A stretch of DNA of 64,000 nt from assembly GCA_934503275.1 (NCBI GenBank), contig CAKSVD010000001.1:186001-250000 (forward strand). Direction: 5' to 3'. Within the stretch, counting starts at the first letter, position 1. Every line of letters starts with the position of its first letter. The notes under the pieces were generated by a model. The model made no database searches, was not told the origin of the DNA, and saw only the letters and a list, made by a program, of their open reading frames with translations. This document shows positions 15,649 through 24,326 of the stretch, piece after piece. A program made the position numbers and the translations under genes. The stretch is from an uncultured Faecalibacterium sp. Its GTDB lineage: Bacteria; Bacillota; Clostridia; Oscillospirales; Ruminococcaceae.

Positions 15649-16979
15649 TGGCCGCAAATCCGCGTGCGGCGGCAGTCGCCGCACTGGTACGGCAGGAGCA
15701 GGACGGCTTTTCCAATCTGGTGCTGGACGCAGAACTCAAGCGCCAGAAGCTGGAAGGCCGGGATAAGGCCTTTGCAAGCGCCATCTTCTACACTGTGCTG
15801 GAGCATCGTGGCACACTGGACTATATTCTGGAGCAGTTTCTGCCCAAGGGTCTGGCAAAGTTGGATGCACCCGTGCGGGAAATTTTGCGCGCTGCACTGG
15901 CGCAGGCACGCTATATGCAGGTGCCTGTCTCCGCAGCGGTGAACGAGGCGGTCAAGCTGACCCGCACCTTTAAAAAATCCAGCGCCTCCGGCCTTGTCAA
16001 TGCCGTGCTGCGCAAGGCCTGCGGCTATGATTTAGACGCTGTCGTTTTTACAGATGAGATCCAGCGCCTGATGGTTTTAGGCTCTGCCGGGCGGGATGTG
16101 GCGGAATTTCTCCATAAAAATTACCCGGATGAAGCACTGGGTATCCTGACCTATCAGGCCGATGGAGGCCTGACCAGTCTGCGTGCAAACCCCCTCAAAG
16201 CCAGCGCTGCGCAGCTGTGTGCGCTGCTTACAGAGCAGGGCGCAGCAGAGGCGCGGCAAGGCATCGTGCCCGGTAGTGTGCTGGCACGGTTTGCGGGCAG
16301 TCCGGCAGATAACGAACTGTTCCGGCAGGGCTACTACCATGTGGAGGGGCAGGCCAGCCAGTTGGCAGCCCTTTGCGTGGGGGCAGCCCCCGGCGAGACG
16401 GTGCTGGACCTGTGCGCAGCCCCCGGCGGCAAGACCATTTTGCTGGCCGAGCAGATGCAGGGCACCGGAGAACTGTATAGTTGCGATGCGGCAGAGAACC
16501 GTGTGGGGCTGATCCGCACCGCTGTGGATCGTATGGGCTTTACCGGGGTGCACACCCTGTGCAACGATGCCACCAAGCCGAACCCCGCATTGCCCATGGC
16601 AGACCGCATCCTGACGGATGTGCCCTGCAGCGGCTTGGGCATTCTGGCAAAAAAACCGGATCTGCGCTATAAAAAGCTGGAAGCTGCCCGGCAGGCAGAA
16701 CTGCTTGCCACACAGGCGGCAATTTTGGATACCGCTGCGGTGCTGCTCAAGGCAGGTGGGCGGCTGGTCTATTCCACCTGCACCATCGACCCGGCAGAAA
16801 ATCAGCAGCAGATCGCAGCCTTTTTGCAGCGCCACACAGAATTTGCGGTCTGCGCACCGGAGGTACCGCTGCCCGCCGGAATGACGGCAGGGGAGCATGG
16901 CTGCCTTTCGGTGCCCACTCGCACCGGTATGGACGGCTTTTTCCTGTGCGTACTGCAAAAAGCCGCCGCAACGCAATAA
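15648..16979 (+). CDS. rsmB: 16S rRNA (cytosine-967-C5) methyltransferase
   Basis: The product is 443 aa. An N-terminal NusB-like RNA-binding domain (about 1-140) is followed by a Rossmann methyltransferase. The SAM site is DLCAAPGGKT, the first catalytic Cys lies in DVPCSGLG, and the second Cys in YSTCTI. It makes m5C967 of 16S rRNA. It starts within the fmt stop (TGATG) and is followed after 41 nt by rlmN, the standard Firmicute order. Confidence 0.95.
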   Translation: MAANPRAAAVAALVRQEQDGFSNLVLDAELKRQKLEGRDKAFASAIFYTVLEHRGTLDYILEQFLPKGLAKLDAPVREILRAALAQARYMQVPVSAAVNEAVKLTRTFKKSSASGLVNAVLRKACGYDLDAVVFTDEIQRLMVLGSAGRDVAEFLHKNYPDEALGILTYQADGGLTSLRANPLKASAAQLCALLTEQGAAEARQGIVPGSVLARFAGSPADNELFRQGYYHVEGQASQLAALCVGAAPGETVLDLCAAPGGKTILLAEQMQGTGELYSCDAAENRVGLIRTAVDRMGFTGVHTLCNDATKPNPALPMADRILTDVPCSGLGILAKKPDLRYKKLEAARQAELLATQAAILDTAAVLLKAGGRLVYSTCTIDPAENQQQIAAFLQRHTEFAVCAPEVPLPAGMTAGEHGCLSVPTRTGMDGFFLCVLQKAAATQ

Positions 16980-17020
16980 GCACGACCTTTGTGGGTCGTA
17001 TCCTCTTATAGGAGAACAGA

Positions 17021-18061
17021 ATGGAACAAAAACGCTGTATTTCTTCCCTGACGCTGGCAGAATTGACTGCTGAACTAAAAGCGCTGGGACAGCCGGGCTT
17101 CCGGGCAAAGCAGATTTTCCACTGGGTGCACCAGAAGCTGGTCACCGAGTTTTCTGCCATGACCGACCAGCCCAAGACCCTGCTGGCAAAGCTGGAAGAA
17201 GTCTTTTATATCGCTGCACCGCAGATCGAGCGTCGTCAGGAGGCTAAGGACGGTACTGTAAAGTATCTGTTGCGCATGGCCGACGGTAACTGCATCGAGA
17301 CCGTTGTCATGCGTTACCACTACGGCAATACCGTGTGCGTATCTACACAGGTGGGCTGCCGCATGGGGTGCCGGTTCTGCGCCTCCACGCAGGCAGGGCG
17401 GGTGCGCAACCTTGAAGCAGGTGAGATCTGCTCCGAGATTTACACTGCCCAAAAGGATATCGGCGAGCGCATCTCGCATATCGTGCTCATGGGCATTGGC
17501 GAACCGCTGGATAACTTTGACGAAGTGATGCGCTTTTTAGAGAATATCACCTCACCTGAGGGCGTCAATATCGGGATGCGCAATATCAGCCTTTCCACCT
17601 GCGGCCTTGTGCCTAAGATCGACCAGCTGGCGGAAAAAAAGCTGCAGCTCACCCTTTCCATCTCGCTGCACGCCCCCACCAACCCGATCCGCAGCAGCAT
17701 GATGCCGGTCAACGATGCCTACCCGGTGGAGCAGCTGATCCAGACTGTGCGTCGGTATCAGGAGACCACCGGCCGCCGGGTCAGTTTTGAATATTCCATG
17801 GTGCGTGGTGTCAATGATTCTGATACCTGCGCAAAGCAGCTGGCAGACCTGATCCGGGGCATGGGCGCTCATGTAAATCTGATCCCCATCAACCCGGTGG
17901 ACGGCAGCCCGTATTCCGCTACGGATGCAGCCAATGTGCGCCGGTTCCAGCAAAAGCTTGAAAGCCTTGGCGTAAACGCCACGGTGCGCCGCCGCCTTGG
18001 CAGCGAGATCAGCGCCGCCTGCGGCCAGTTGCGCCGCGATGAAATGAACGGCAAGGCATAA
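17021..18061 (+). CDS. rlmN: Dual-specificity radical SAM rRNA/tRNA methyltransferase RlmN
   Basis: The product is 346 aa. The radical-SAM cluster CxxxCxxC is in MGCRFCASTQAG with the preceding QVGC. The GIGEPLDNF motif is present, as are SFEYSMVRGVND and a C-terminal Cys in SAACGQL that fits the second catalytic cysteine. It methylates C2 of A2503 in 23S rRNA and A37 of some tRNAs, using an oxygen-sensitive 4Fe-4S cluster. The ATG at 17021 follows AGGAG. The next gene is the PP2C phosphatase. Confidence 0.95.
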   Translation: MEQKRCISSLTLAELTAELKALGQPGFRAKQIFHWVHQKLVTEFSAMTDQPKTLLAKLEEVFYIAAPQIERRQEAKDGTVKYLLRMADGNCIETVVMRYHYGNTVCVSTQVGCRMGCRFCASTQAGRVRNLEAGEICSEIYTAQKDIGERISHIVLMGIGEPLDNFDEVMRFLENITSPEGVNIGMRNISLSTCGLVPKIDQLAEKKLQLTLSISLHAPTNPIRSSMMPVNDAYPVEQLIQTVRRYQETTGRRVSFEYSMVRGVNDSDTCAKQLADLIRGMGAHVNLIPINPVDGSPYSATDAANVRRFQQKLESLGVNATVRRRLGSEISAACGQLRRDEMNGKA

Positions 18062-18077
18062 ACAGAGGGAGAAACCT

Positions 18078-18827
18078 ATGAAACTTGCAGGAAAAACAGA
18101 CGTAGGGCGCATCCGGCAGGACAATCAGGATGATTACCGTGCCGGGGAACTGCCCGGCGATGCAGCATGGGCGCTGGTATGCGATGGCATGGGCGGCGCA
18201 CGCGGCGGGCGGGAAGCCTCGCAGTGTGCGTGCAGCGTCATCGAGCGATGCTTTCAGGAGCAGTACAGCCAGTGCATCCCCGGCGAAGAGGAAACTTTTC
18301 TGAAAAAGGCGCTGCTCAGTGCCAACCGCTATGTGTTCCAGAAGGCACTGCGGGAGGAGTCTCTGGCCGGTATGGGCACCACCGCCGTCTGCGCTTTGGT
18401 GCGCGGCGGCAAGGCCTATCTGAGCCATGCGGGCGATTCCCGCGCCTATCTGTACCGGGACGGTAAGCTGGCGCAGCTGACTCACGACCACTCCTATGTG
18501 CAGGAACTGGTGGACTGCGGCACCATCACGCAGGAGCAGGCAGAGCATCACCCGCAGAAAAACATCATCACCCGGGCGCTGGGTGTGGATTACCGGCTGG
18601 AGCCGGAGTTTACCACCGTGGCGCTGCAGGCAGGGGATGTTCTGCTGCTGTGCACGGACGGCCTGACCAATGCCGTGCCCACAGAGCAGCTGGAGCAGCT
18701 GCTGCGCAGCGGGTCTTTTTACGACCTGCCGGATGCTCTGATCCGCACTGCTAACGAAAACGGCGGCCCGGACAACATCACTGCCCTGCTGGTGGGAATA
18801 GAGCCGATGGAGGTGCGCCATGGATAA
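18078..18827 (+). CDS. stp: PP2C-family Ser/Thr protein phosphatase (Stp/PrpC)
   Basis: The product is 249 aa. It has the metal-binding motifs of bacterial PP2C enzymes: VGRIRQDNQDD, VCDGMGGARGG, SHAGDSRAYLY, LLLCTDGLTN and GGPDNITALLV. It reverses phosphorylation by the PASTA kinase encoded by the next gene, whose start it overlaps by 8 nt. The pair controls cell-wall growth and division in Firmicutes. The ribosome site GAGGGAG precedes the ATG. Confidence 0.95.
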   Translation: MKLAGKTDVGRIRQDNQDDYRAGELPGDAAWALVCDGMGGARGGREASQCACSVIERCFQEQYSQCIPGEEETFLKKALLSANRYVFQKALREESLAGMGTTAVCALVRGGKAYLSHAGDSRAYLYRDGKLAQLTHDHSYVQELVDCGTITQEQAEHHPQKNIITRALGVDYRLEPEFTTVALQAGDVLLLCTDGLTNAVPTEQLEQLLRSGSFYDLPDALIRTANENGGPDNITALLVGIEPMEVRHG

Positions 18828-20706
18828 CCTGATCGGTAAAAGACTGGACGGCCTGTACGAGGTGCAGGAACTGATTGGCTCCGGCGGCATGGCCAACGTG
18901 TATAAGGCGGTCATGCGGGGACAGAACGGCCCCGTGCCCGCCGGGACTGTGGTGGCCGTTAAGGTGCTGCGGCAGGAGTATATGCACGACCCGGATCTTG
19001 TGCGCCGCTTTAAAAACGAATCCAAGGCCATCTCGCTGCTGAACCACCCCAACATCGTCAAGGTGTACGATGTTTCGGTCAACGACCATCTGCAGTATAT
19101 CGTTATGGAGTATGTGGACGGCATGACGCTGCGGGAGTACCTCAACGAGCGGGGCGGCAAGCTTTCCAGCCGGGAAACTGTGCACTTTATCTCCCAGATC
19201 CTCAAGGCGCTGGAACACGCCCACGCCAACGGTGTCGTGCACCGGGATATCAAGCCTCAGAACATTATGCTGCTGGATAACGGTCAGCTGCGCATGATGG
19301 ACTTCGGCATCGCCCGCATTTCCCGTGCGGATAACCAGATGCTGGCCGGCAAGGCGATGGGCAGCGTGCATTATATCAGCCCGGAGCAGGCCAAGGGGGA
19401 CGAGACCGACCGCACCAGCGACATCTACTCGGTAGGCGTCATGATGTACGAAATGCTTTCCGGACATCTGCCCTTTGACGCCGACGACGTGGTGGAGGTT
19501 GCCATCAAGCAGATCTCGGACGAGCCCCGCTCGCTGCACGAGCTGGCACCGGAGGTGCCCTATGCGCTGGTGGAGATCACCGAAAAGGCTATGGCCAAAC
19601 TCCCCCAGAACCGCTACCCCTCGGCACGGGCGATGCTGGAAGCACTGGACACTTATGTGCAGAACCCCTCCGTGCTGTTTGAATATCAGTATATTACAGA
19701 AGAAGCGCCCGAAAAGGTGGTGAAACGTACCATGAACCAGAACCGCGCGATCCGTCAGAATGAACAGCCCGCCCCCCGTAAAAACGGCAAAGGCAAGCCG
19801 GGCAAAAAGCGCCGCACCGTCTTTTTGCCGGCCTTGTTCGGCATCACCATTGCCTTTGCACTGGCCTGCATGGCACTGTGCTGGATGATCCTGAACGATT
19901 CCTCCAACCTGATGAACAACAAGGCCGATGTCACCCTTGGAGATTATATTGGTATGACCAAGGATCAGGCCATGGCCACGGATCAGGTCGCATCCGGCCA
20001 GATCTCCCCGGAGTGGGAAGAGGAGTATAACAGCAACTATGCGGCCGGTTATATCTATAAGCAGTCGCCGGTGTCCGGCCGCACTGTCCGCGAGGGGCAG
20101 AGCGTAACGCTGACCGTCAGTCTGGGCACCCAGTATGTCACCGTGCCGGATCTGACCAACTATGTGCAGGCCGATGCAGAGCAGCAGCTCAAGGCACTGG
20201 GCGTTTCGGTGCTGGTCACGCAGGCTGTGGATACCACCGTGGCCTCCGGTGCGGTCATCCGCACCGATCCAGCCGCCGGTACGCAGGTAGCGGCAGGCTC
20301 CACGGTCATCCTCTATATCAGCCGCCCGCAGGTGTCTACCACCACCAAGGTGCCCTCGCTTACCGGTATGAGCGTGGATGATGCCCGCACCCTGCTGGTG
20401 CAGAACCATCTGGGTCTTGGCAGCCAGAGCGAAGAATACAGCGATCAGCCCGCAGGCACGGTGCTCAGCCAGAGCCCGGCGGCAGGTACTACTGCAAAGC
20501 TGAACAGTCGCGTAAACGTTGTGGTCAGCGCAGGCGCTGCACCGGCACAGGAGCCGGAGCAGCCGGGCGGCGATGGCACTACCGGTGAAGGCACTACCGG
20601 TGAAGGTTCTACCGGCGGCGAGAGCACCGGCGGCAGCGGCGAGCCGGGCTCCAGCAGTTCCACCGGCGGCGGTATTCTGGACTGGTGGTCCTCGCTGCTG
20701 AACTGA
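18820..20706 (+). CDS. prkC: PASTA-domain Ser/Thr protein kinase (PrkC/Stk1)
   Basis: The product is 628 aa. The cytoplasmic kinase domain (about 1-280) has IGSGGMANVYKA, VAVKVL, VVHRDIKPQNIML and MDFGIAR, all intact. A basic juxtamembrane region is followed by one membrane segment (about 332-360). Outside the cell are three PASTA repeats (about 370-575), the first one divergent. The tail is a low-complexity Thr/Gly/Glu/Ser repeat of TGEG type. PASTA repeats sense peptidoglycan fragments or lipid II. In spore formers PrkC also triggers germination, which is relevant given the nearby sporulation genes. It is coupled to stp. Confidence 0.96.
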   Translation: MDNLIGKRLDGLYEVQELIGSGGMANVYKAVMRGQNGPVPAGTVVAVKVLRQEYMHDPDLVRRFKNESKAISLLNHPNIVKVYDVSVNDHLQYIVMEYVDGMTLREYLNERGGKLSSRETVHFISQILKALEHAHANGVVHRDIKPQNIMLLDNGQLRMMDFGIARISRADNQMLAGKAMGSVHYISPEQAKGDETDRTSDIYSVGVMMYEMLSGHLPFDADDVVEVAIKQISDEPRSLHELAPEVPYALVEITEKAMAKLPQNRYPSARAMLEALDTYVQNPSVLFEYQYITEEAPEKVVKRTMNQNRAIRQNEQPAPRKNGKGKPGKKRRTVFLPALFGITIAFALACMALCWMILNDSSNLMNNKADVTLGDYIGMTKDQAMATDQVASGQISPEWEEEYNSNYAAGYIYKQSPVSGRTVREGQSVTLTVSLGTQYVTVPDLTNYVQADAEQQLKALGVSVLVTQAVDTTVASGAVIRTDPAAGTQVAAGSTVILYISRPQVSTTTKVPSLTGMSVDDARTLLVQNHLGLGSQSEEYSDQPAGTVLSQSPAAGTTAKLNSRVNVVVSAGAAPAQEPEQPGGDGTTGEGTTGEGSTGGESTGGSGEPGSSSSTGGGILDWWSSLLN

Positions 20707-20718
20707 CGGAGGATGTGC

Positions 20719-21597
20719 ATGAACGGTTATATCGTAAAAGGCATTGGCGGCTTTTACTATGTAAAAACGCCGGACGGCATCGTGGAGTGCAAGCCCCGCG
20801 GCATCTTCCGCAAGCAAAAGATCACCCCCGTGGCAGGGGATGAGGTGACACTGGAGACCGAAAACGGCGCAGCAGTCATTGCGCAGATCGCGCCCCGCAA
20901 AAATGTTTTTGTGCGCCCGCCGGTGGCAAATCTGGATGTGCTGTTCCTTGTGGCAAGCACCACCCAGCCCACCCCCAGCACGCTGGTGCTGGATAAACTT
21001 TCGGCCATTGCGGTGGATAAGGGCGTGCAGCCGGTGGTGGTGTGCACCAAAAGCGACCTTGCCGAGGCGGATTTTCTGGCAAACGCCTACGCAAAGTCCA
21101 CCCTGCCGTTTATCCGCATCGACTACGAAAGCGGTGCAGGGCTGGACGAAGTAAAGCAGTGGATCAACGGCAGGCTGTGCGCCTTTTGCGGCAACTCCGG
21201 TGTGGGCAAATCCACCTTGCTGAACGCGCTGCTGCCGGACGCTGCCCGCGAGACCAGCGCCATCAGTCAGAAGCTGGGGCGCGGCCGCCACACCACCCGC
21301 GAGGTGACCGTCTTTGAAGCCTACGGCGGACGCATCGCCGACACCCCGGGATTTGCCAGCTTAGAGGCCAACCGTGCCGGGTTCATCCCCAAAGAGAATT
21401 TGGAACACGCTTTCCCGGAGTTCGGGCCTTATCTGGGGCAGTGCCAGTTTACCGGTTGCTCTCACCGCAGCGAAAAAGGCTGCGCTGTGCGGGCTGCGCT
21501 GGCAGAGGGCAAGCTTTCCCAGACCCGGTACGACAGCTACTGCGTCATGTACGACGAGGTAAAGGATGTCAAGGACTGGCAGCGCCCGAAAGTGTAA
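20719..21597 (+). CDS. rsgA: Ribosome small-subunit-dependent GTPase RsgA
   Basis: The product is 292 aa. It has an N-terminal OB domain and a circularly permuted GTPase, with the G4-like VCTKSDL before the P-loop CGNSGVGKSTLLNAL and then DTPGFASL. A C-terminal zinc site includes CQFTGCSH and GCAVRAAL. It matures the 30S subunit. Two in-frame ATGs exist: 20713 abuts the GGAGG and 20719 has usable spacing, so 20719 is chosen. In Bacillus rpe lies between this gene and thiN; here rpe is absent. Confidence 0.95.
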   Translation: MNGYIVKGIGGFYYVKTPDGIVECKPRGIFRKQKITPVAGDEVTLETENGAAVIAQIAPRKNVFVRPPVANLDVLFLVASTTQPTPSTLVLDKLSAIAVDKGVQPVVVCTKSDLAEADFLANAYAKSTLPFIRIDYESGAGLDEVKQWINGRLCAFCGNSGVGKSTLLNALLPDAARETSAISQKLGRGRHTTREVTVFEAYGGRIADTPGFASLEANRAGFIPKENLEHAFPEFGPYLGQCQFTGCSHRSEKGCAVRAALAEGKLSQTRYDSYCVMYDEVKDVKDWQRPKV

Positions 21598-21615
21598 TAC
21601 GGAAGGAAGAATAAG

Positions 21616-22251
21616 ATGTCCCGTTGTGTGATCCTTTCCGCCTGCCCGGTGCAGCCGGAACTCAAACGCCTGCTGCGCAGCGATGATTTTATCATCGCTT
21701 GCGATGCGGGCTACCGCAACTGCGAACGGCTGGGATGTAAGCCGGATATCATTGTAGGCGATTTTGATTCCGCTCCCTGTCCGCAGCAGGACACGGACGA
21801 TATCGTGGTACTGCCCCACGTCAAGGACGACACCGATACCGAGTATGCTGCAAAGCTTGCTGCGCAAAAGGGCTTTGACGAGGTGCTTTTGCTGGGTGCA
21901 CTGGGCGGCAAGCGGGTGGAGCACACCCTTGCAAACCTTTGCACCGGCCTTGGGCTGGAGCAGCGCGGCATCCGCGCCGCCTTGCAGGACGAGCGCTCCC
22001 GCATCACCTTTGTACTGCCGGGCAAGAGTCGCCGCTATCCCAAGGAGGAGTTCTTTTACTTCTCGGCCTTCCCTATGGAGGGACGCGCCGAGGGCGTGTA
22101 TGAAAAAGGCTCCTTCTATGAACTGGAGGATGCCGTGCTCACAGCAGGCTATCCGCTGGGCGTGAGCAACGAGTATGCCGAAGGCTCAGACTGCATCACC
22201 GTCAGCACCCGGCAGGGCGCGCTTGTGGTGGTGGAGACCATCGCGGATTGA
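21616..22251 (+). CDS. thiN: Thiamine diphosphokinase
   Basis: The product is 211 aa. It has the DAGYRNCERLGCKPDIIVGDFDS active-site region (given in part: DAGYR and VGDFDS), KDDTDTEYA, and GALGGKRVEHTLANL for ATP/thiamine binding. A C-terminal beta domain ends GVSNEY and the GALVVV strand. It converts thiamine to thiamine diphosphate. It lies between rsgA and spoVM as in Bacillus (yloS). The ribosome site is AAGGAAG. Confidence 0.92.
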   Translation: MSRCVILSACPVQPELKRLLRSDDFIIACDAGYRNCERLGCKPDIIVGDFDSAPCPQQDTDDIVVLPHVKDDTDTEYAAKLAAQKGFDEVLLLGALGGKRVEHTLANLCTGLGLEQRGIRAALQDERSRITFVLPGKSRRYPKEEFFYFSAFPMEGRAEGVYEKGSFYELEDAVLTAGYPLGVSNEYAEGSDCITVSTRQGALVVVETIAD

Positions 22252-22261
22252 ACCATTCCCG

Positions 22262-22290
22262 GAACATTTTTGCCCGGCAGACGCTATAAT
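22262..22290 (+). promoter_or_regulatory. Possible SigE-type promoter of spoVM
   Basis: GAACATT (22262-22268), a 14-nt gap and GCTATAAT (22283-22290). The -35 matches the mother-cell SigE consensus KMATATT at 6 of 7 positions; the -10 is a weaker match to CATACAMT. A SigA reading has a perfect TATAAT but no -35. Confidence 0.4.
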
Positions 22291-22321
22291 GGGGTAAACA
22301 TGAGCGAAAGGCGGGGTGGAG

Positions 22322-22402
22322 ATGCAGGTAGTGGTCATTCGCAGCCCGAAAGCGCTGTGCGGCATTCTGCGCAAGCTGTTCGGCATCCGCAAAGAGAACT
22401 GA
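22322..22402 (+). CDS. spoVM: SpoVM, spore-coat anchoring amphipathic peptide
   Basis: This 26-codon gene encodes a peptide beginning MQVVVIRSPK and continuing ALCGILRKLFGI, ending RKEN. It is exactly the length of Bacillus SpoVM. It keeps the helix-breaking Pro9, the hydrophobic/basic periodicity and a GIxRxxxG-like core. In spore formers SpoVM sits on the convex outer forespore membrane and anchors SpoIVA. Its place directly after thiN is the conserved location in Bacillus. A GGCGGGGTGG purine run precedes the ATG. A terminator follows and a SipL-like gene is next. The call rests on length, pattern and synteny together. Confidence 0.85.
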   Translation: MQVVVIRSPKALCGILRKLFGIRKEN

Positions 22403-22408
22403 ATCCAT

Positions 22409-22450
22409 AAAAGGCCGGTGTGTGGCAAAGCTGCTGCACACCGGCCTTTT
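22409..22450 (+). terminator. Intrinsic terminator after spoVM
   Basis: GGCCGGTGTG (22413-22422) pairs with CACACCGGCC (22437-22446), flanked by A and T runs. Confidence 0.85.
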
Positions 22451-22457
22451 GCTGTCG

Positions 22458-22486
22458 GCATACCGCCGTCTGCTGCCGCATACACT
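22458..22486 (+). promoter_or_regulatory. Candidate SigE promoter of the sipL-like gene
   Basis: CATACACT (22479-22486) fits the SigE -10 consensus CATACAMT exactly. GCATACC (22458-22464), 14 nt upstream, matches the -35 at 5 of 7 positions. The predicted transcript start near 22493 leaves the ribosome site at 22506-22512 and supports the ATG at 22523 as the start. Confidence 0.6.
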
Positions 22487-22522
22487 CTTATGGAAACGGA
22501 CAGGGAAAGGAGCGCACTGCAC

Positions 22523-24040
22523 ATGGAACTGAAGATATTCCGGGACACGCTGCCGCAGGGCGGGGCGGGCTGTACCGTAAAAGCAGAACTTCCGTTGGAG
22601 ACCGAGATCCGCATTTCAGACGATTTGCCGCCGGTGGGTAAGCTGGTAAAGTGCTTTGTCCGCCCGGTAGTGCTGCAACGGCAGCTGCAGCCGGGCAGAC
22701 TTACCTTAGAGGGCTATCTGCGCTGTACAGTGTTTTACCAAAGCGAAGCAGAAAAAGGCCTGTGCCAGACCGAACAAAAGCTGCCCTTCACCCGGCAGCT
22801 GGAACTGCCGGAACTTGCCTTTACGGCATGGACAGCTGTGGTGGAAGGGCAGACGGAGTACCTCAACACCCGCGCGGCAGACCCGCGCCGCATCGAGGTG
22901 CGGGGCGCCTACGGGCTGGTGGTCACGGTACACACACAGTGCAAGACCGAGGTCATTACTGCGCTGGCGGATGGCGGCATCGAGCAGCAGCTGCGTACAT
23001 TGCAGGGCGTGCGCAGTGTAGCCGTAATGGATAAGCTTGTGACCTTGGAGGGCGAGCTGGTCTTTGCAAAGCCCCCGGCGGCTGTATTGGATATTACCGG
23101 CAACGCCTGTGTGGGGGAGGTAAAGCTGCTTGCCGGTAAAGCTGTGGTCAAGGGGGAACTGCGGGTGCAGTGTGCGTGGCGGGCAGAAGGGAACACTGCC
23201 CTGCAAAGTCAGGCGGCGGCACTGCCCTTCCAGCAGGTGATAGATTTAGAGGGCATCACCGAGGACTGCCGCTGCCTGTGCGTGGCAGAGCCGGTGGGGT
23301 TTACCCTGTCACAGGCAGAAAGCGCCGCCGCCCAGCTGACAGCGAATGTCATACTGCATCTGCGGGCATGGCGCAGCTACCAGCTGCAGGTGGCAGTGGA
23401 TGCTTTTTCCACCCGGTTTGAAACGGAACTTACACCGCAGCCGCTCGTCACAGAGCAGTTGCTCTGCACCCTGAACGATACCGCCACCGCCACAGGCTCC
23501 GGCCCGCTGCCGGATGCAGGGGCGCAGCTGCGGGCCTGTTTTGTGCACTACGGCCCCCAGCAGACCGTCCAAAAAGGGGAGGGCTGGGTGCTTACCGCCA
23601 AAGCAGTGGTAACAGCCCTTGCAGAGAATACCCTCGGCGAGTTGGAAAGCTACGAGAAAACCTTGGAGGTTTATATCCCTCTGCCTATTACGCCGCCGGA
23701 GGGAACGGTGCTTGTGCCGGAATGCTGGCTGAGCACCGAGAACGTACAATGCACCTGTGCGGGCGGTACGCTGGAAGCCACGATTACAGTCCGGGCAGAG
23801 GGCGCGATTTTAGGTTGCAACACAAGCCCGGTCATCGGCAGCATCACCCTTGGAGACCCACTGCCCGATACCGACCCCGAGATCGCATTGCGCATCTACT
23901 ATGCACAGGCGGGGGAGGAGATGTTTGCGGTTGCCCGGCGGTTCCATGTAGCCCCAGCGCAGATCCTTTCGGCGAACCAGCTGGAAGAGGAACTTTCCAG
24001 TCTGCCGCAGGCACAGCGGCTGCTGATCCCGGTTACCTGA
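22523..24040 (+). CDS. sipL: SipL-like spore morphogenesis protein (DUF3794/SPOCS repeats plus C-terminal LysM)
   Basis: The product is 505 aa. Repeated DUF3794 beta domains cover about residues 1-430 (segments such as LVKCFVRPVVLQRQ and EVKLLAGKAVVKGELRVQ). A LysM domain occupies the last 50 residues (IYYAQAGEEMFAVARRFHV, ILSANQL, RLLIPV). This is the architecture of SipL of Clostridioides difficile, whose LysM domain binds the SpoIVA coat ATPase. The ATG at 22523 follows AAAGGAG; an earlier in-frame ATG at 22490 would lie upstream of the predicted transcript start. Its neighbour spoVM also acts on SpoIVA. An exported LysM protein is less likely because no signal peptide is seen. Confidence 0.8.
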   Translation: MELKIFRDTLPQGGAGCTVKAELPLETEIRISDDLPPVGKLVKCFVRPVVLQRQLQPGRLTLEGYLRCTVFYQSEAEKGLCQTEQKLPFTRQLELPELAFTAWTAVVEGQTEYLNTRAADPRRIEVRGAYGLVVTVHTQCKTEVITALADGGIEQQLRTLQGVRSVAVMDKLVTLEGELVFAKPPAAVLDITGNACVGEVKLLAGKAVVKGELRVQCAWRAEGNTALQSQAAALPFQQVIDLEGITEDCRCLCVAEPVGFTLSQAESAAAQLTANVILHLRAWRSYQLQVAVDAFSTRFETELTPQPLVTEQLLCTLNDTATATGSGPLPDAGAQLRACFVHYGPQQTVQKGEGWVLTAKAVVTALAENTLGELESYEKTLEVYIPLPITPPEGTVLVPECWLSTENVQCTCAGGTLEATITVRAEGAILGCNTSPVIGSITLGDPLPDTDPEIALRIYYAQAGEEMFAVARRFHVAPAQILSANQLEEELSSLPQAQRLLIPVT

Positions 24041-24062
24041 GCGTAAGGCTGTAAATAATCAG

Positions 24063-24121
24063 AAAACGCGCTCCTTTCCCGGACGGTATGAGTTGCCGCG
24101 CCGGGAAGGAAGCGTTTTTTG
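24063..24121 (+). terminator. Intrinsic terminator of the sipL-like gene
   Basis: A long stem built from AAACGC plus TCCTTTCCCGG on one side and CCGGGAAGGA plus GCGTTT on the other ends in six T. Confidence 0.85.
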
Positions 24122-24326
24122 TTCGTACTGCGCAGAAAAGCAATGCAAAGAGTTACTAAAAAGACAGAAAGGGAATTTCATAAAATATGACGTATTATCG
24201 CCACAATATTCAACGAGTATACGTCTAGTATCTTTCGTGTGTTGATTGAAAATCAGCGCTTGAAAGATGCTGATATCGATTTCAACCCATAAGAACGTCA
24301 CAAGAATACGATTTGTATTTTACACT
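24122..24326. other. AT-rich intergenic stretch with a possible gene remnant
   Basis: No complete gene is seen. A 33-codon open segment at 24191-24289 (plus strand) reads like the end of a protein (…FNEYTSSIFRVLIENQRLKD…, then a stop) but has no start codon or ribosome site. It is clearly poorer in G+C than its neighbours. TGACGT (24188-24193) and ACGTCA (24295-24300) flank it as an inverted repeat. It may be the tail of a decayed gene; I do not recognise the family. Confidence 0.3.

Noticed and set aside
20560..20700. Tandem repeat at the end of prkC considered as a DNA repeat element
   Set aside because: It encodes an in-frame low-complexity Thr/Gly/Glu/Ser linker typical of wall-exposed proteins and has no repeat copies elsewhere in the window.
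18778..21291. 837-codon minus-strand frame opposite prkC and rsgA
   Set aside because: Shadow of two well-conserved genes; the translation is compositionally odd and resembles nothing.
22285..22290. TATAAT upstream of spoVM read as an ordinary SigA promoter
   Set aside because: No -35 is found at 16-18 nt; a SigE reading fits the -35 better. It is kept as a low-confidence SigE candidate.
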